Shown here: positions 1 through 13,289 of the stretch, piece by piece
Position numbering within the stretch: position 1 is the first letter of the stretch
Layout: each line of letters opens with the position of its first letter
From: Anthonomus grandis grandis
Taxonomy: Eukaryota > Arthropoda > Insecta > Coleoptera > Curculionidae
NCBI RefSeq assembly: GCF_022605725.1
Contig: NC_065564.1
Location: forward strand, 7,232,698 to 7,296,697
DNA length: 64,000 bases
Direction: 5' to 3'
Position numbers and translations under genes: made by a program
Notes under the pieces: generated by a model
Told to the model about the DNA's origin: nothing
What the model saw: the letters and a program-made list of their open reading frames with translations, nothing else
The model's database searches: none

Positions 1-3000
1 GTCAAATTTTTTTTTGGTTGGCTTAATTGTCTTTACGCCTTCGTGGTCTTAAACAACGGCCTCTATGAATGAAAGTGGAGACACCAAAAACGTCCAAATG
101 TCACATGGCACAACGTCAAGTCAGCTGTCAGTTGTCAAATGTGTCATCTGTCAGTAAATACTTAATAATTTATTAGCTGTTAAATGACAAAAGGAAGCAT
201 CTCCCTCCTTTTTTTTAGGTTGGCACAACTGTTCTTTGTATACGTTTCTGTACTTCGTCTATAAATAAAAGTGGAGATACTAAAAAGGTCCAAAGGAGAA
301 CTGCCACAACCTCGAGTCAGCTATCAGTTGTCAAATGTCGTTATGTCACCTGTCACTTTAAGATTTATTGATTCATCAGCTGTCAAAAGTCAAAGTTTGT
401 TCCATTTTTTTTAAATTGTTGTACATACACGTTCGTGTACTTCGCCAGCGCCCTCTACAAATGAAAGTGAAAACACTAGAGAGATGCAAATGTCAACTGT
501 CACAACGCAACGCCAGCTGTCAGAAATTCGTGTTTTTCACACTTTTGACAGCTCACTTTTGTTAAGGTTTTTTACCCAAAACTATGACATCATAAAGTGC
601 AGGTACTTCTCATTACGTCATTTCTGCCGTCAGGTTCTGTCACCTGTCAATCCAATCCCACTTGTTTCAAAAGCTGTCAAATGTCAAAGGCTCCCTAATT
701 TCTCCATTATCTATCTCGTCAAATACTAGTTGCATTATCAGCTGTCAATTGCCAAACGTCAAAAACGTCTAAGTAAGTTTTCCTGGTCTGTCAATGAAAT
801 ACCGATTGCATAACTAGTTGTCAAAAGTCAAAGGTCCGGGTCTAAAGGTGCGTTCATACGTCGATTTTCACCCTAAAAATGTCTCATAAGTGAGTTACGC
901 ACGATCAAGTTGTCACCTGTCAGTCAAACATTAGTTGCTTCGTCAGCCGTCAAATTACAAAGTCGTCTAAATAATGTTTTCTCGATGTGTCTTTAGAATA
1001 CCAGTTGCATCATTAGTTATCAAACGTCACAGTTCTTGGTCTAAAGGTGTGTTCATACTTAATTTTCTGCCTAAAAATGGCTCATGAGTTAGTTTTGCGC
1101 GATCAAGCTGTCACCTGTTAGTCAAACATTAGTTGCTTCGTCAATCGTCAAATGTCAAAGTCGTCTTAGTAAGTTTTTCTTGATCTGACAGTTAAATACC
1201 AATTACATTACCAGATGTCAAATCTGTCAGTCAAACACTAGTTGCTTCTTCAACTGTCAAATTTTCAGTCGTCTAAATAGGTTTTCCTCGATCTGTCAGT
1301 CAAATGCATCATTAGCTATCAAATGTCAAAGTTCTGGGTCTAAAGGCGCGTTCATACTTCAATTTTACGCCTAAAAGTGGCTCACTTATCATCAGGCTGT
1401 CACTTTTCAGTCAAAAAATAGCAGTTAATTAACTGTCAAATGTCCCTTAGTAACTGTTACATAATTCGACTAACGCCTGTTAGTCAAAAATCAGGCGCTT
1501 CGTAAGCTATATGTCAATGATTCAAGCTGTCACTTGTCAAAAAGATCTAAGAGTCACCTATCGCAAAATCGACTCAGTTGTCAATTGTCAAATGCCGTTT
1601 ATGTCACCTGTCTGTCAAATACTAATTGATTAATCAGCTGGCAAATGTCAAAGCTTGTTCTTTTTTTTTCAGCATAATTGTCTGTACGCCATCGTGTACT
1701 TAGTCAGAGCCCTCTACGAGCGAAATGTCAATGCTGTCAATGTCAGAGCTTCATTCCTGACAATTCGTTTTTTTCTAAATAATTTAATCAAGATTTTAAA
1801 ACTGTCAAATGTCACTTATTACTTGTCTTGCTTAAGACCATAGTTTTGACCAAAATGATGACCTTATAAAGGTACCTTTCATTACGTCATTCCTGTCGTC
1901 AGCTTCTGTCACCTTTCAATCAAATACTACTGGATTTAAAAGCTGCCAAATGTCGAAGTTGCCCATGTAAAGGTGCGTTCATACTTCAATTTGTTCATGA
2001 GTTAATTTTGTACGGTCCAGCTGTCATCCAAGCACTTATTGCTTTGTCAATCGTTCTTAATCTAAAGGTGTGTTCACACTTCTTAATTTTCTGCCTAAAA
2101 ATGGCTCGGGAGTGAGTTACGCACGATGAAGCTATCGCCTGTCAGTCAAGCACTAAATGACTCATCAACCGTCAAATGTCAAAGTCACTTAAGTAACTTC
2201 TCCTCAACGTGTCAGTCAGATATCAGTTGCATCATCAAACGTCAAATGTCAAAGTCGTGTAAGTAAGTTTTCCTTGATCTAACAGTTAAATACCAATTGC
2301 ATTATCAGATGTCAAATGTCAAATCTGTCAGTCAAACACTAGTTGCTTCTTCAACTGTCAAATGTTCAGTCGTCTAAATAGGTTTTCCTCGATCTGTCAG
2401 TCAAATGCATCATTAGCTATCAAATGTCAAAGTTCTGGGTCTAAAGGTGCGTTCATACTTCAATTTTCCACTTTAAAGTGACTTATGTATTAATTTTGCA
2501 TGATCAAGCTGTCACCTGTCAGTCAAACACTAGTTGCTTCGTCAAATGTTAAATGTCAAAGTCGTCTAAATAAGTTTTCCTCGATCTGTCAGTCAAATGC
2601 ATTATTAGTTATCAAATGTCAAAGTTCTGGGTCTAAGGGTGTGTTCATACTTAATTTTCTGCCTAAAATTGGCTCATGAGTTAGTTTTGCACGATCAAGT
2701 TTTCACCTGTTATTCAAACATTAATTGCTTCGTCATTCGTCAAAGTCATCTAAGTAATTGTTCCTTGATCTGATATCTATCAGATGTCAAATGTCAAGTC
2801 TTCTGGTCTAAAGGTGCGTTCATACTTCAATTTTACGCCTAAAAGTGGCTCACTTATCATCAGGCTGTCACTTTTCAGTCAAAGAATAGCAGTTAATCAA
2901 CTGTCAAATGTCCCTTAGTAACTTTTACATAATCCGACTAACGCCTGTTAGTCAAAAACCAGGCGCTTCTTGAGTCAATGTTTCAACCTGTCAAAAAGAT

Positions 3001-3700
3001 CTAAATGTCAGCTATCGCAAAATCAACTCAGTTGTCAATTGTCAAATGCCGTTTATGTTACCTGTCTGTCAAATACTAATTGAATAATCAGCTGTCAAAT
3101 GTCAAAGCTTGTTTCTTTTTTTTTTCAGTTGGCATAATTGTCTGTACGCCTTCGTGTACTTAGTCAGAACCCTCTATGAGCGAAATGTCAATGCTGTCAA
3201 TGTCAGAGCTTCACTCCTGACCTGAATCCGTTTTTTTCTAAATAATTTAATCGAGATCTTTAAACTGTCAAATGTCACTCATCACTTGTCTTGGTTTTGA
3301 CCAAGCTGATGACCTGTTAAAGGTACCTTTCATTACGTCATTCCTGTCGTCAGCTTCTGTCACCTTTCAATTAAATACTACTGGATTTAAAAGCTGTCAA
3401 CTGTCGAAGTTGCCCATGTAAAGGTGCGTTCATACTTCAATTTGTCCACTAAAAATGGTTCATGAGTTAATTTTGCACGGTCCAGCTGTCATCTGTCAGT
3501 CAAGTACTAATTGCTTTGTCAATCGGTCTTAATTTAAAGGTGTGTTCACACTTCTTCATTTTCTGCCTAAAAATGGCTCGGGAGTGAGTTACGCATGATC
3601 AAGCTATCATCTGTCAGTCAAATACTAAATGACTCATCAACCGTCAAATGTCAAAGTCACTTAAGTAACTTTTACTTGACGACTGGTCTAAAGGTGCAGT
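1..3700. repeat. TGTCAA-rich repeat region with a ~1.46-kb tandem duplication
   Basis: No gene is seen. The stretch is saturated with short words such as CTGTCAAATGTCA and AGCTGTCA. Two long segments are near copies at an offset of about 1,460 bases: the part from about 740 to 2,210 recurs from about 2,210 to 3,675. Anchors are 'taaaggtgcgttcatactt' at 1,341 and 2,809, 'cataattgtctgtacgcc' at 1,673 and 3,133, and 'ctcgggagtgagttacgca' at 2,104 and 3,567. Shorter relatives of the 'ttgtctgtacgcc' block also occur near 30, 230 and 420. The short open frames here are chance products with no family resemblance. Confidence 0.8.
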
Positions 3701-5773
3701 CATACTTGCCATCTAAAAATGGCTCATGAATGAGTTTGAATGCATGAACATTTTTCAGATAACGAGTAGCAGTAAGAGTTATCTTACTCGTAAAGGTCCT
3801 TAAGTGAGTTTTACATGATCAGTCTAACAGTATTAATCTTCAAAAGTACTAATTGGACCAATAAAAAGCAGAGACGCCATCTTGATCCAAAGCAAAAACT
3901 TTGCATGCTGTCAGCTGTCACTTTTTAAGGCACTAAAGGTGCGTTCCCAGACTAAATAATCAAATCCTCTATTGAGTCAAAGATGGCGGCGCTCGAATGG
4001 CTTCTTAATTTTTGACAGGTTAGGCTGGTTTCACACCATGCGCAAGCGCAGATCCTGAGACTGTGAAATTTGAAGATGTGTGCGCACTTAGTTTTGACAA
4101 CCTTTGACAGTTGAATGACGTCTGACGTTTTTTTGTTAATTCGGCGCAGGACCTGTCGTCGCAGAAGGTTGCAATTAAAGAGTCGTCCCGAATAAACTCG
4201 CGATCCTAAGCGCATTTTCTTCATATTTTACGGTTTAAATCGCAAGTAATAACTGTCAGGTGTACACCTGTTTACACTAATGGTAAAGGCGACATTAACA
4301 TGGGGAAAAAATCCGCATACCTGCAGGTAATATTAATACCGGCCAAACCTGTATGCACGTTCGCTTAAGATTTCCCGCTATGATATATCGGCTCGCTATT
4401 TAGTAATTAACAGTGATTTTCTTGCCCGCTAGTTTATCGACGCCGTAGGACTATAAACATGTATAGTCTGGCATACATCCGGTAAAATAATAATTGTCCG
4501 ATATATAAATAAATATATTTTTCCCCTTCCAGGTACATCTATTTTTAAACGATATAAAGCGTTTATATAGGGGGATTAGTCCCGCATGATAGACGAGGCG
4601 AAATGGGGCTTAACTAGGGCTTCCTAGATAAGTGGCTTTTAGTTTACTTATCCCAGACTAAATAAATAATACAGTTAATATAAGATACGTCAGGGGGTGA
4701 CTAATAGCATAGGACACGCATTGTATAGGGGTTGAAATATTAGCACTTTCGGCGCATGCGCGGCGGCAATGTTGACAGATATCGGCGCCATCTTGTTTCA
4801 AATTTGCGTACTAATGCAATACAAGTTTAATTGACATATGTGGTCATGGCGAACTTGTTTAATAATTTCCTCTAGTGCTGTAAAGAACGTTATTGCGACA
4901 TTTTGTTACGTCATTAGACACTGTATTTTAATACCAATTTTTGTAAAGAAAAAAATAGAAAATCATAGTTGGGGAGAGGGGGAAGGCTAATTAACAACAA
5001 AGGGCCTTTTTTAAGAAATAATCACTGCACCAAAATTCCAAACATAACCTAACTTAAATGATCTGCCAGTCACCATACTCGTGATGTCCATTATTATTAT
5101 TATTATAAACTATATAAATTAATTAAATGATTTAACCCTTTACTACACATAAATCCTTAAGTAAAACACATACGGAGACATTTTATAACGAAAATATTAT
5201 CCCACATACCCGCATGAGGTGTCCACACTAAACACGCCGTAAATATCGACACTTGGACCCGGAACTTTGGCAAATATTCGCATTATTGTCACATTAAACT
5301 AAATAAATCGATATTATCAACTAAAACTATTTAAAACCCGATTTTTTACATAAAACCAACGAGTAATTGACGTTTGCAAACTACACGGTACAACATCGGC
5401 GGCCATTTTGGCGAAAACAATTGCGCGGCCGACTATGCGCGTAAAAAGCACGGCCTACTGTATGGACCATTCGATATTTAATTATTTATTTATTGTAATA
5501 TGGATTTAAGTTAATTAGTGTCTAAATAAATAAATTATGTTATTATTATTATTATTATTATTATAGGGTGTAATTCTAGGTCATTTAATATTACAAGGGC
5601 GCAAGCGCCCGTCAACTTTTTCAAATATTAAATTGTTGCCATATTTTATTGAGCGCATGCGTCAACTTACTGAACTCAGCGTGGCCATATCTAATACTTT
5701 GTGCCTATAAGTGTCAAATGTCAATGTCAAATTTATGCTTTATACTGACTAATGCCATTCTTTTCTATTTCAG
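3700..5773. other. Intergenic, no gene or array recognised
   Basis: Mostly single-copy-looking AT-rich DNA. It contains isolated ATGGCGGC-type words (near 3,983 and 5,397), one GCGCATGCGC palindrome near 4,753 and a short (TTA)n tract near 5,540-5,565. The minus-strand 90-codon frame at 3,952-4,224 shows no recognisable domain and is not called a gene. Confidence 0.5.
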
Positions 5774-5864
5774 TATTTATCGGACCTGCACGCAGAGAAG
5801 AACAGAAGAAGATTCTGTAATAATCTCGGGAACCAAAAGGAACAAAGTAATCTCGTGGCAGGCG
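5774..5864 (+). other. Possible isolated exon (weak)
   Basis: A pyrimidine-rich tract ends in a good acceptor (ctatttcag, AG at 5,772-5,773). Ninety-one bases later there is a consensus donor (GGCG then GTGAGT, GT at 5,865-5,866). Two of the three frames are open through the segment, so the frame cannot be chosen. Neither translation resembles a family I know. It could be a small untranslated or coding exon of a gene lying outside the repeats, or a chance pair of splice-like sites. Confidence 0.2.
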
Positions 5865-6118
5865 GTGAGTTTAACAAGAGAGAGAAAGAACGAAAGAATG
5901 TGTGGAATGCGCCTCTCATCTCGTGTGCGCCATAAAGCGGAGTTAGAAAATGTAAACTGCCTGCTTGGCCCAGTTTACTCTCTGCTAGACATAGCGAAGC
6001 TCGTTATGAAAAGAACGAGGTATTTAGATGCACGTGCGAGAGAGAGAGCATAGGAATGTCGTAATAAAATAATTAATTCATTTTTAAACACTCGTCACCC
6101 TTTCCTTTTAAAATTCTT

Positions 6119-9100
6119 TGAAATATTCAGTGTCAGCTGCACACTCAAGTTGCGCACCTTGTGCCAATGAAACCGTAGCTTTATATTTAATAACGTTGGA
6201 ATATAGATGAATCAATCAGCTGATTGGTTAAAACTGGACCACACCCTTGACTTTATTGACAACTGACAGATGATATTGAACTGGGCAGTTGGTTGATAGG
6301 CAACCCACAATACGTCAAACAGCACAAGCTCTTAAAATTTACAGCTTTCACAGCTTTTAAAATTCTTGCAAATTGTCACTGTCAAATGGTCAACTGCACA
6401 CTCAAGTTGCGCATCTTATGCCAATGAAAACGTAGCTTTATATTTAATAACGTTGGAAAATAAGGAAATTAATTAGCTTATTGGTTAATGCCAGACCACA
6501 CCTTTGACTTCATTGACAACTGACAGATGATGTTGAACTACGCAGTTGGTAGGCAACCCACAATACGTCAAACTCATGTATCGTTGGTCACGTATTTGGG
6601 TACTTGCTTACCCTCTCTGTTTCTCAAGAACAATCAGCCGATTCGATTTAATTATTATCAAAAGTATAAGGGCAAAGGTTAACACCTTTGATTTTATTGA
6701 CAATTGACAGAAAATTAAATCAAATCACCTGATTTGATTTAATTTTCGGAAGTTTAACAACAGATTCACTTACGCTAAACCACACCTTGACTTTATTGAC
6801 AACTGACAGATGATGTTGAACTAGACAGTTGGTAGGCAATCCGTGATGCGTCAAATGAATGTATCTTGAACTGTCAAAAACTTACCAGATTGATTTATTG
6901 ATAACTGACAGATGATGTTACACTAGTCAGTTGGTAGGCAACCCGCAATACGTCAAACTAATGTTGAATTAGGCAGTTGATAGGCAACCCGCAATATGTA
7001 AAACAGCACAAGAATATCATGATAAAATAATTCATTCATTTTTAAGCACACGTTGCCATTTGCTTTTAAAATTCTTGCAAATTGTCAGTGTCAAATGGTC
7101 AACTGCACACTCAAGTTGCGCATCTTACGCCAATGAAAACGTAGCTTTATATTTAATAACCCTGGAAAATAGAGAAATCAATTAGCTGATTGGTTAATGC
7201 CGGACCACACACTTGAATTTATTGACAACTGACAGGTAATGTTGAACCAGACAGTTGGTGGGCAACCCGTGATGCGTCAAACTAATGTTCTGTTGGTCGC
7301 GTTATTAAGTACTTGCTTGCTCACTCTGTCAAGCAAACAACAATTATTTAACAGCAGATTGATTTATTGACAAGTGACAGATAACATTGAAGTAGGAATC
7401 TGTAACACGTCAGATTAATGTGTTTGTCAAGAACAATGAGATAATTTGATTTAGTTGTCAAAAGTGCAACAGCAGAGTGGCTAATGTCAGACCACACCAT
7501 TGACTTCATTGACAACTGACAGATGATGTTGAACTAGACAGTTGGTAAGCAACTCCTGATGTGTCAAACGAATGTATCTTGAACTGTCAACACATCTCTG
7601 AGAGTGGTAGGCAACCCGCAAATGTGTCAAATTGGATGTATCGTTAATCACGTGTTCAACTATTTGTTTGCCCCCCTCTCTTTAACAAGAACATTCAGAT
7701 AACTTTTGATTTAATTGTCAAAAGTTTAACAGCAGATTGGTTAATGCCAGACCACACCATTGTCTTCATTGACAACTGACAGATGATGTTGAACTAGACA
7801 ATTGATAGGCAACCCGTGATGCGTCAATTTAATGTACTGTTGGTCTCCTTATTAAGTACTTGCTTGCTCATCTCTGTCAAAAAAAAAACATCAACAGATA
7901 TCATTGAACTGTCAAAAGCTTAACGAATCAGATTGATTTATTGACACCTGACAGATGATGATAGGAAGTTGGTAGGCAACCTGCAATGCATGAAATTGAT
8001 GTATCGTTAATCACGTGTTCAACTATTTGTTTGCCCCCTCTCTTTGTCAAGAACAACCAGATAATTTGATTTAATTGTCAAAAGTTTAATCAGCAGATTG
8101 GTTAATGCCAGACCACACCCATTGTCTTCATTGACAACTGACAGATGAATGTTGAACTAAGCAGTTTGGTAGGCAACCCACAATACGTCAAACTTGGGTC
8201 ATTGGTCACGTGTTTAGTTACTTAGTTACCCTCTTTGTTTCTCAAGAAACAATCAGCTGATTCGAATTAATTAGTATCAAAAGTTATTAAAATATAAATT
8301 AAAAATAAAAAACAAAGCGCAAAGGTCCTTTGATTTTATTGAACAATTGACAAATTTTATTGACAATCGACAGAAAATTAAATCAAATCATCTGATTTGA
8401 TTTAATTTTCGGAAGTTTAACAACAGATTCACTTATGCTAGACCACACCTTGACTTTATTGACAACTGGACAGATGATATTGAACTGAGCATTTGGTAGG
8501 CAACCCCGTGGTGCGTCAAACGAATATATCTTGAACTGTCAAAAAACTTAACAGATTTATTTATTGACAACTGACAGATGATGTTACATCTAGGAAGTTG
8601 GTAGGCAACCCGCAATGTGTCAGATTGATGTATCGTTAATCACGTGTTTCAACTATTTTGTTTGCCGCCTCTCTTTCACAAGAACAATCAGATAATTTGA
8701 TTTAATTGTCAAAAGTTTAACAGCAAATTGGTTAATGCCAGACCACACCATTGTCTTCATTGACAACCGACAGATGATGTTGAACTAGACAATTGATAGG
8801 CAACCCGTGATGCGTCAATTTAATGTACTGTTGGTCTCCTTATTAAGTACTTGCTTGCTCACTCTGTCAAGAAAACATCAACAGATATCATTGAACTGTC
8901 AAAAGTTTAACGAATCAGATTGATTTATTGACACCTGACAGATGATGCTAGGAACTTGGTAGGCAACCTGCAATGCGTCAAATTGATGTATCGTTAATCA
9001 CGTGTTCAACTATTAGTTTGCCCTCCTCTCTTTGTCAAGAACAACCAGATAATTTGATTTAATTGTCAAAAGTTTAATAGCAGATTGGTTAATGCCAGAC

Positions 9101-9170
9101 CACACCATCAACTGATTTGATTTAATTTTCGAAAATAGATTAATTTACACTAGACCACCCGTGCAGATGA
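6119..9170 (+). repeat. Irregular tandem array (TTGACAACTGACAGATGATG family), left arm
   Basis: The array repeats a loose unit built on 'attgacaactgacagatg', 'cagttggtaggcaacccg', 'gatttgatttaattgtcaaaa' and 'ccagaccacacc'. Spacing between copies varies from about 100 to 700 bases. Many pieces are deletion derivatives. A longer side block, 'gcacactcaagttgcgcat' followed by 'aatgaaaacgtagcttta', recurs at about 6,150, 6,400 and 7,105. No protein gene is present. Confidence 0.8.
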
Positions 9171-9900
9171 TGTTGAACTAGGTGTGGTCTAGCGTAAATC
9201 AATCTGTTGTTACACTTCCGAAAATTATAAATCAAATCAGATGATATCTTGAACTGTCAAAAACTTACCAGATTGATTGTCAATGACAATTGACCTGTCA
9301 ATTGTCAATAAAATCAAAGGTGTTAACCAATCTGCCCTTATACTTTTAATAATAATTAAATCGAATCAGCTTGAGAACCAGAGAGGGTAAGTAAATACTT
9401 AAACACGTGACCAACAATACATTAGTTTGACGTATTGCGGGTTGCCTATCAATTGTCTAGTTCAACATCATCTGTCAGTTGTCAATAAAGTCAATGGTGT
9501 GGTCTGACATTAGCCACTCTGCTGTTGCACTTTTGACAACTACATCAAATTACCTCATTGTTCTTGACAAACGCATTAATCTGACGTGTTACAGATTGCC
9601 TTCCCACTTCAATGTCATCTGTCACTTGTCAATAAATAAATCTGTTGTTTGCTTGACAAACAGAGTGAGCAAGCAAGTACTTAATAACGAGACCAACTGT
9701 ACATTAGTTTGACGCATCACGGGTTGCCTACCAACTGTCTCGTTTAACATTATCTGTCAGTTGTCAATAAATTTAAGTGTGTGGTCCGGCATTAACCAAT
9801 TAGCTAATTCATTTCTATATTTTCCAACGTTATCAAATATAAAGCTACGTTTTCATTGGCGTAAGATGCGCAGCTTGAGTGTGCCGGTTGCCTACCGTCA
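9171..9900 (-). repeat. Same repeat family in inverted orientation, right arm
   Basis: From about 9,180 the sequence is the reverse complement of the preceding array. 'ggtgtggtctagcgtaaat' answers 'acttacgctaaaccacacc' near 6,770. The stretch at 9,810-9,885 is the reverse complement of the block near 7,105-7,190. The switch point is near 9,170, so the whole locus can form a large imperfect hairpin. Confidence 0.75.
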
Positions 9901-11050
9901 TCTGATATATCATTGGTCACGTGTTAAGTACTCTACAGTCAGCCGATTTGATTGAACTGTCAAAAGTTTAATAGCAACAGATTGATTTATTGACAACTGA
10001 CAGATGAAGTTAAGTTCATATACCGATAAATTCCAATACTGATAAAATCCCATTTCCAGTGTGAGCAAACTTTGAAGCCAAGAGAGACAGCAATATAATA
10101 TGATGTTAATTTGGCATATGTTAATTTCGTAGTGGGAAACTCGTCGATGCGCATGAGTGATGTTGCCTTCCTCCATCATCCCAAAACGAGGATTTTCCAT
10201 CTTTCAAGCTTTGTCCAATCAACGGTCAGAATTCTTAATCATGCGCAGATGGTCAAATTCTATATAGCTTGGTCCTCTAATATACTTCTTCCTTTCACTT
10301 TTGTCGCGATGTTGCCAATATGAGCTAGACAGTCGATAGGCAACCCGCAAAACGTCAAATCGACCGTTTCTGGGTAAAAAAAAATTGCAACTGTGCGAAA
10401 ATGCCACGACGTGTAATTAGTTTTAAAATCTTAATGCCTAGACGGCCGAACTGTACAATTTCCTTTATTACCATGTTTACAGGTTCTTCTTAGGCCGCAC
10501 TCGAGCATTGTAAGTTACGGTTTACGTCTCGGGTGCCACCGGTGTCGTAACATGGCCGACGTGATTTTTTTTAATAATAACGACTTTAAGCGACAGGTGG
10601 CACCAAAAGGCAGGGGGGAGGGGGGGGAGTAGCAAGGTGCGAGCGCGATGACACGAGCCTTCGCCGGACAGATGGACGAGGACAGGTGCAACATTTTTTT
10701 TTTATCCAAATTCCTTAACCAGTCGTTACAGGGTCAATTTGGCGGGAAATGTTTTTTTTCAAAAACAGATGTCGCCACTCCACTGTCATATGTCAATTAT
10801 TGACCCGGAGGGGGATTCCCCTAAGCACATGTGAAATGTTTAAACAAATACGAAGTGACTCACTGACGTGAAGGAAGTGCAGTAAACCCAGCCCAAATTT
10901 GGCTATGCCGGAATGTAAACGTTATAGTAAAACGTTGCCGTATTAGGCATAGATAATGGGCCGTTTAATTTAATTCCTATTGCATATTGCCGTGGCCTTA
11001 AATGGCTGGCAATTGGTTTTTAAATAAGATCATGCGTGTATCGATGACGC
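9900..11050. other. Intergenic, no gene recognised
   Basis: Apart from short leftovers of the upstream repeat near 9,955-10,005 and 10,321-10,360, I see no recognised element. A G-run (about 10,610-10,630) and several T-runs are the only simple features. The open frames on both strands look like chance. Confidence 0.4.
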
Positions 11051-11115
11051 ATGCGTCATAAAATATGGCCCGCGAGATCTCCCGATTTAATGCCCATCAG
11101 GAATGAAACGTTTCC
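11051..11115 (+). pseudogene. Possible mariner-like transposase remnant
   Basis: The frame starting at 11,051 reads KIWPARSPDLMPI near its start. This resembles the WPARSPDLNPLD signature around the second catalytic aspartate of mariner/IS630-type DDE transposases. The similarity is limited to about 13 residues. Nothing transposase-like is seen on either side, so it is at best a heavily decayed fragment and may be coincidence. Confidence 0.3.
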
Positions 11116-11738
11116 CACGTATAGGTACGCAAATAGTGCGTTTCTTTCCGTTTTTTTTTTAATTTTATCGTCACGTCCGCTATATAGGTACGGCAAAGCG
11201 GCATTTAAACCGATAACGTCAAAAGGGTTATCTCTAGACGATAAGGTTGTGTAAAATTGTAACATTTCCGGCCCGAGAGTTTTAAAAGCGATAACGATTT
11301 TTTCGGGGTCAAGGGTCTTAAGTGAGCCCCTTTATAAACCCTTTACTCGTCCTAAAAGGGGGAATTCCCTTACCAGGTCGGATTGGTTACGCTCTCTATC
11401 TCTCTCTTCCTTCCTCGTTTGTTTTTTTGGCAGCTGCCACTTTTAACCACCTGCCAAAAGTTGATTTTAGAACCGGAAATCGTTCTGTTAAGGTGATGGG
11501 CACTTTTTTTGGGGTTGTGTTTAGTTGGTAATCCTTGTGTCTGTATAAGGGTGAGAACCGGATTTGATTAGAGTAGTTTTGGGCCCTTATAGCCTTCTTT
11601 CTTTGAATTGGTTTAGCGGTTCTGAAAATCTACTTCAAGATTTTTAATGTTAAGGTTGTCAATGTGTGGTTATCAAGAAAAGGTAAAATTTTTAATTAAT
11701 GACGAAAATGTCACTAAATTTCAGGTTTTTAAGGATTT
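11115..11738. other. Intergenic, nothing recognised
   Basis: No repeat unit, gene or RNA is recognisable between the transposase-like remnant and the ATGGCG array that follows. Confidence 0.4.
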
Positions 11739-12745
11739 CAAGATGGCGCCCGTTAATCATTTTGAACGCTAGAAACTGTCATCTGTTAATTAAAAACTGT
11801 CAATATAAGCCACGCCTAGAGGTGTTCATATTTGATTATCCAAGATGGCGCCCGTTAATCATTTTGAACGCTAAAAACTGTCATCTGTTAATTAAAAAAT
11901 AATTCAACTGTCAATGTCAGCCACGCCTAGGAGTGTTTTTATTTTTCAATTTTTGTGGGTAATTTATTTTTCAAGATGGCGTCCGTCGGCTATTTTGACA
12001 TTTATAAGTTGTCAAGTGTCAATGTAAAAAGAAATCGGTTACCTCTTGGTTTAAGGCACTGTCTATTTATTTTTCAAGATGGCGCACCACCGCCATTTTA
12101 TAAGTTAGAAACTGTCATTTGTCACTGCAAAAAATAGTCTGTCATTATAAGCCACGCCTAGAGGTGTTTATATTTGATTTTCCAAGATGGCGCCCGTTAA
12201 TCATTTTAAACGCTAGAAACTGTCATCTGTTAATTAAAAAATAATTCAACTGTCACTGTCAGCCACGTCTAGGAGTGTTTTTATTTTTCAATTTTTGTGG
12301 GTAATTTATTTTTGAAGATGGCGTCCGTCGGCCATTTTGACAGTTAGAAATTGTCAAGTGTCAATGTAAAAAGAAATCGGTTACCTCTCGGTTTAGGTCG
12401 CTGTCCATTTATTTTTCAAGATGGCGCACCACCGCCATTTTATAAGTTAGAAACTGTCATTTGTCATTGCAAAAAATAGTCTGTCATTATAAGCCACGCC
12501 TAGAGGTGTTCATATTTGATTTTCCAAGATGGCGCCCGTTAATCATTTTGAACGCTAGAAACTGTCATCTATTAATTAAAAAATAATTCAACTGTCAATA
12601 TCAGCCACGTCTAGGAGTGTTTTTATTTTTCAATTTGTGTGGGTAATTTATTTTTCAAGATGGCGCACCACCGCCATTTTATAAGTTAGAAACTGTCATT
12701 TGTCACTGCAAAAAATAGTTAGTCATTATAAGCCACGCCTAGAGA
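11739..12745. repeat. ~342-bp higher-order array of ATGGCG...CGCCAT units
   Basis: 'caagatggcgcccgttaatc' occurs at about 11,740, 11,842, 12,183 and 12,526. The last two steps are about 342 bases. Each ~342-bp unit contains three related ~110-bp subunits, each starting near 'tttcaagatggcg'. In several of them 'ccgccatttt' follows within about 20 bases, giving a short inverted repeat. Subunits also carry 'actgtcatttgtca' and 'gccacgcctag'. No coding potential is convincing. Confidence 0.85.
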
Positions 12746-13265
12746 CACTTACGAATGCGATGGCGCGTTCACCTGACACCTGTCATCTGTCACAATTGTC
12801 TTCTTCTTCTTAAGTATTAAGGGCCAGTTTGACGTCTGCACTTTTTTGCGACTTATCAAAGGCATCCGACCGGGCTTCGTGTGCTCTAGAGCCCATCACT
12901 ACTTCCCAGATAATAATAATAATAATATTCTGTTCAATTTTGATAAATAAAAATTTTAAATATTATGTGATAATCAGTGCGAGATTTTTATACGCCTTCT
13001 AATTAATAACTTGGAGAAATACTATCGTGAACTGCCACCAGGTGTTCATCTGTCAACTGTCACAACAGAATTCTTCTTCTTCTTCTTCAGTTGGGACAAG
13101 TATTAAGGTATGTGCGTACTTCCGAGTGCGATGACGCGTTCACCTGACAACTGTCATCTGTCACAATTGTCTTCTTCTTAAGTTGGAACTTAAGTATTAA
13201 AGGCCAGTTTGGCCTCAGCACTTTTTTGCGACTTATCAACGGCATTCGACTGGGCTTCGTGTAGT
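12746..13265 (+). repeat. Inverted repeat module A, left copy
   Basis: Holds 'gcgatggcgcgttcacctga', 'ttgcgacttatcaaaggca' and 'gtgataatcagtgcgagat', all of which return as reverse complement at 14,510-14,910. Within the module the block 'gcgttcacctgacaactgtc' is itself repeated (12,760 and 13,138). It includes a short (AAT)n tract near 12,911-12,930. Confidence 0.8.
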
Positions 13266-13289
13266 TAATACGAAAAATTCAACCCATAG

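Noticed and set aside
5649..6053. 134-codon frame as a gene
   Set aside because: It crosses a good acceptor and a good donor site, the frame is not distinguished from another open frame, and the end is low complexity.
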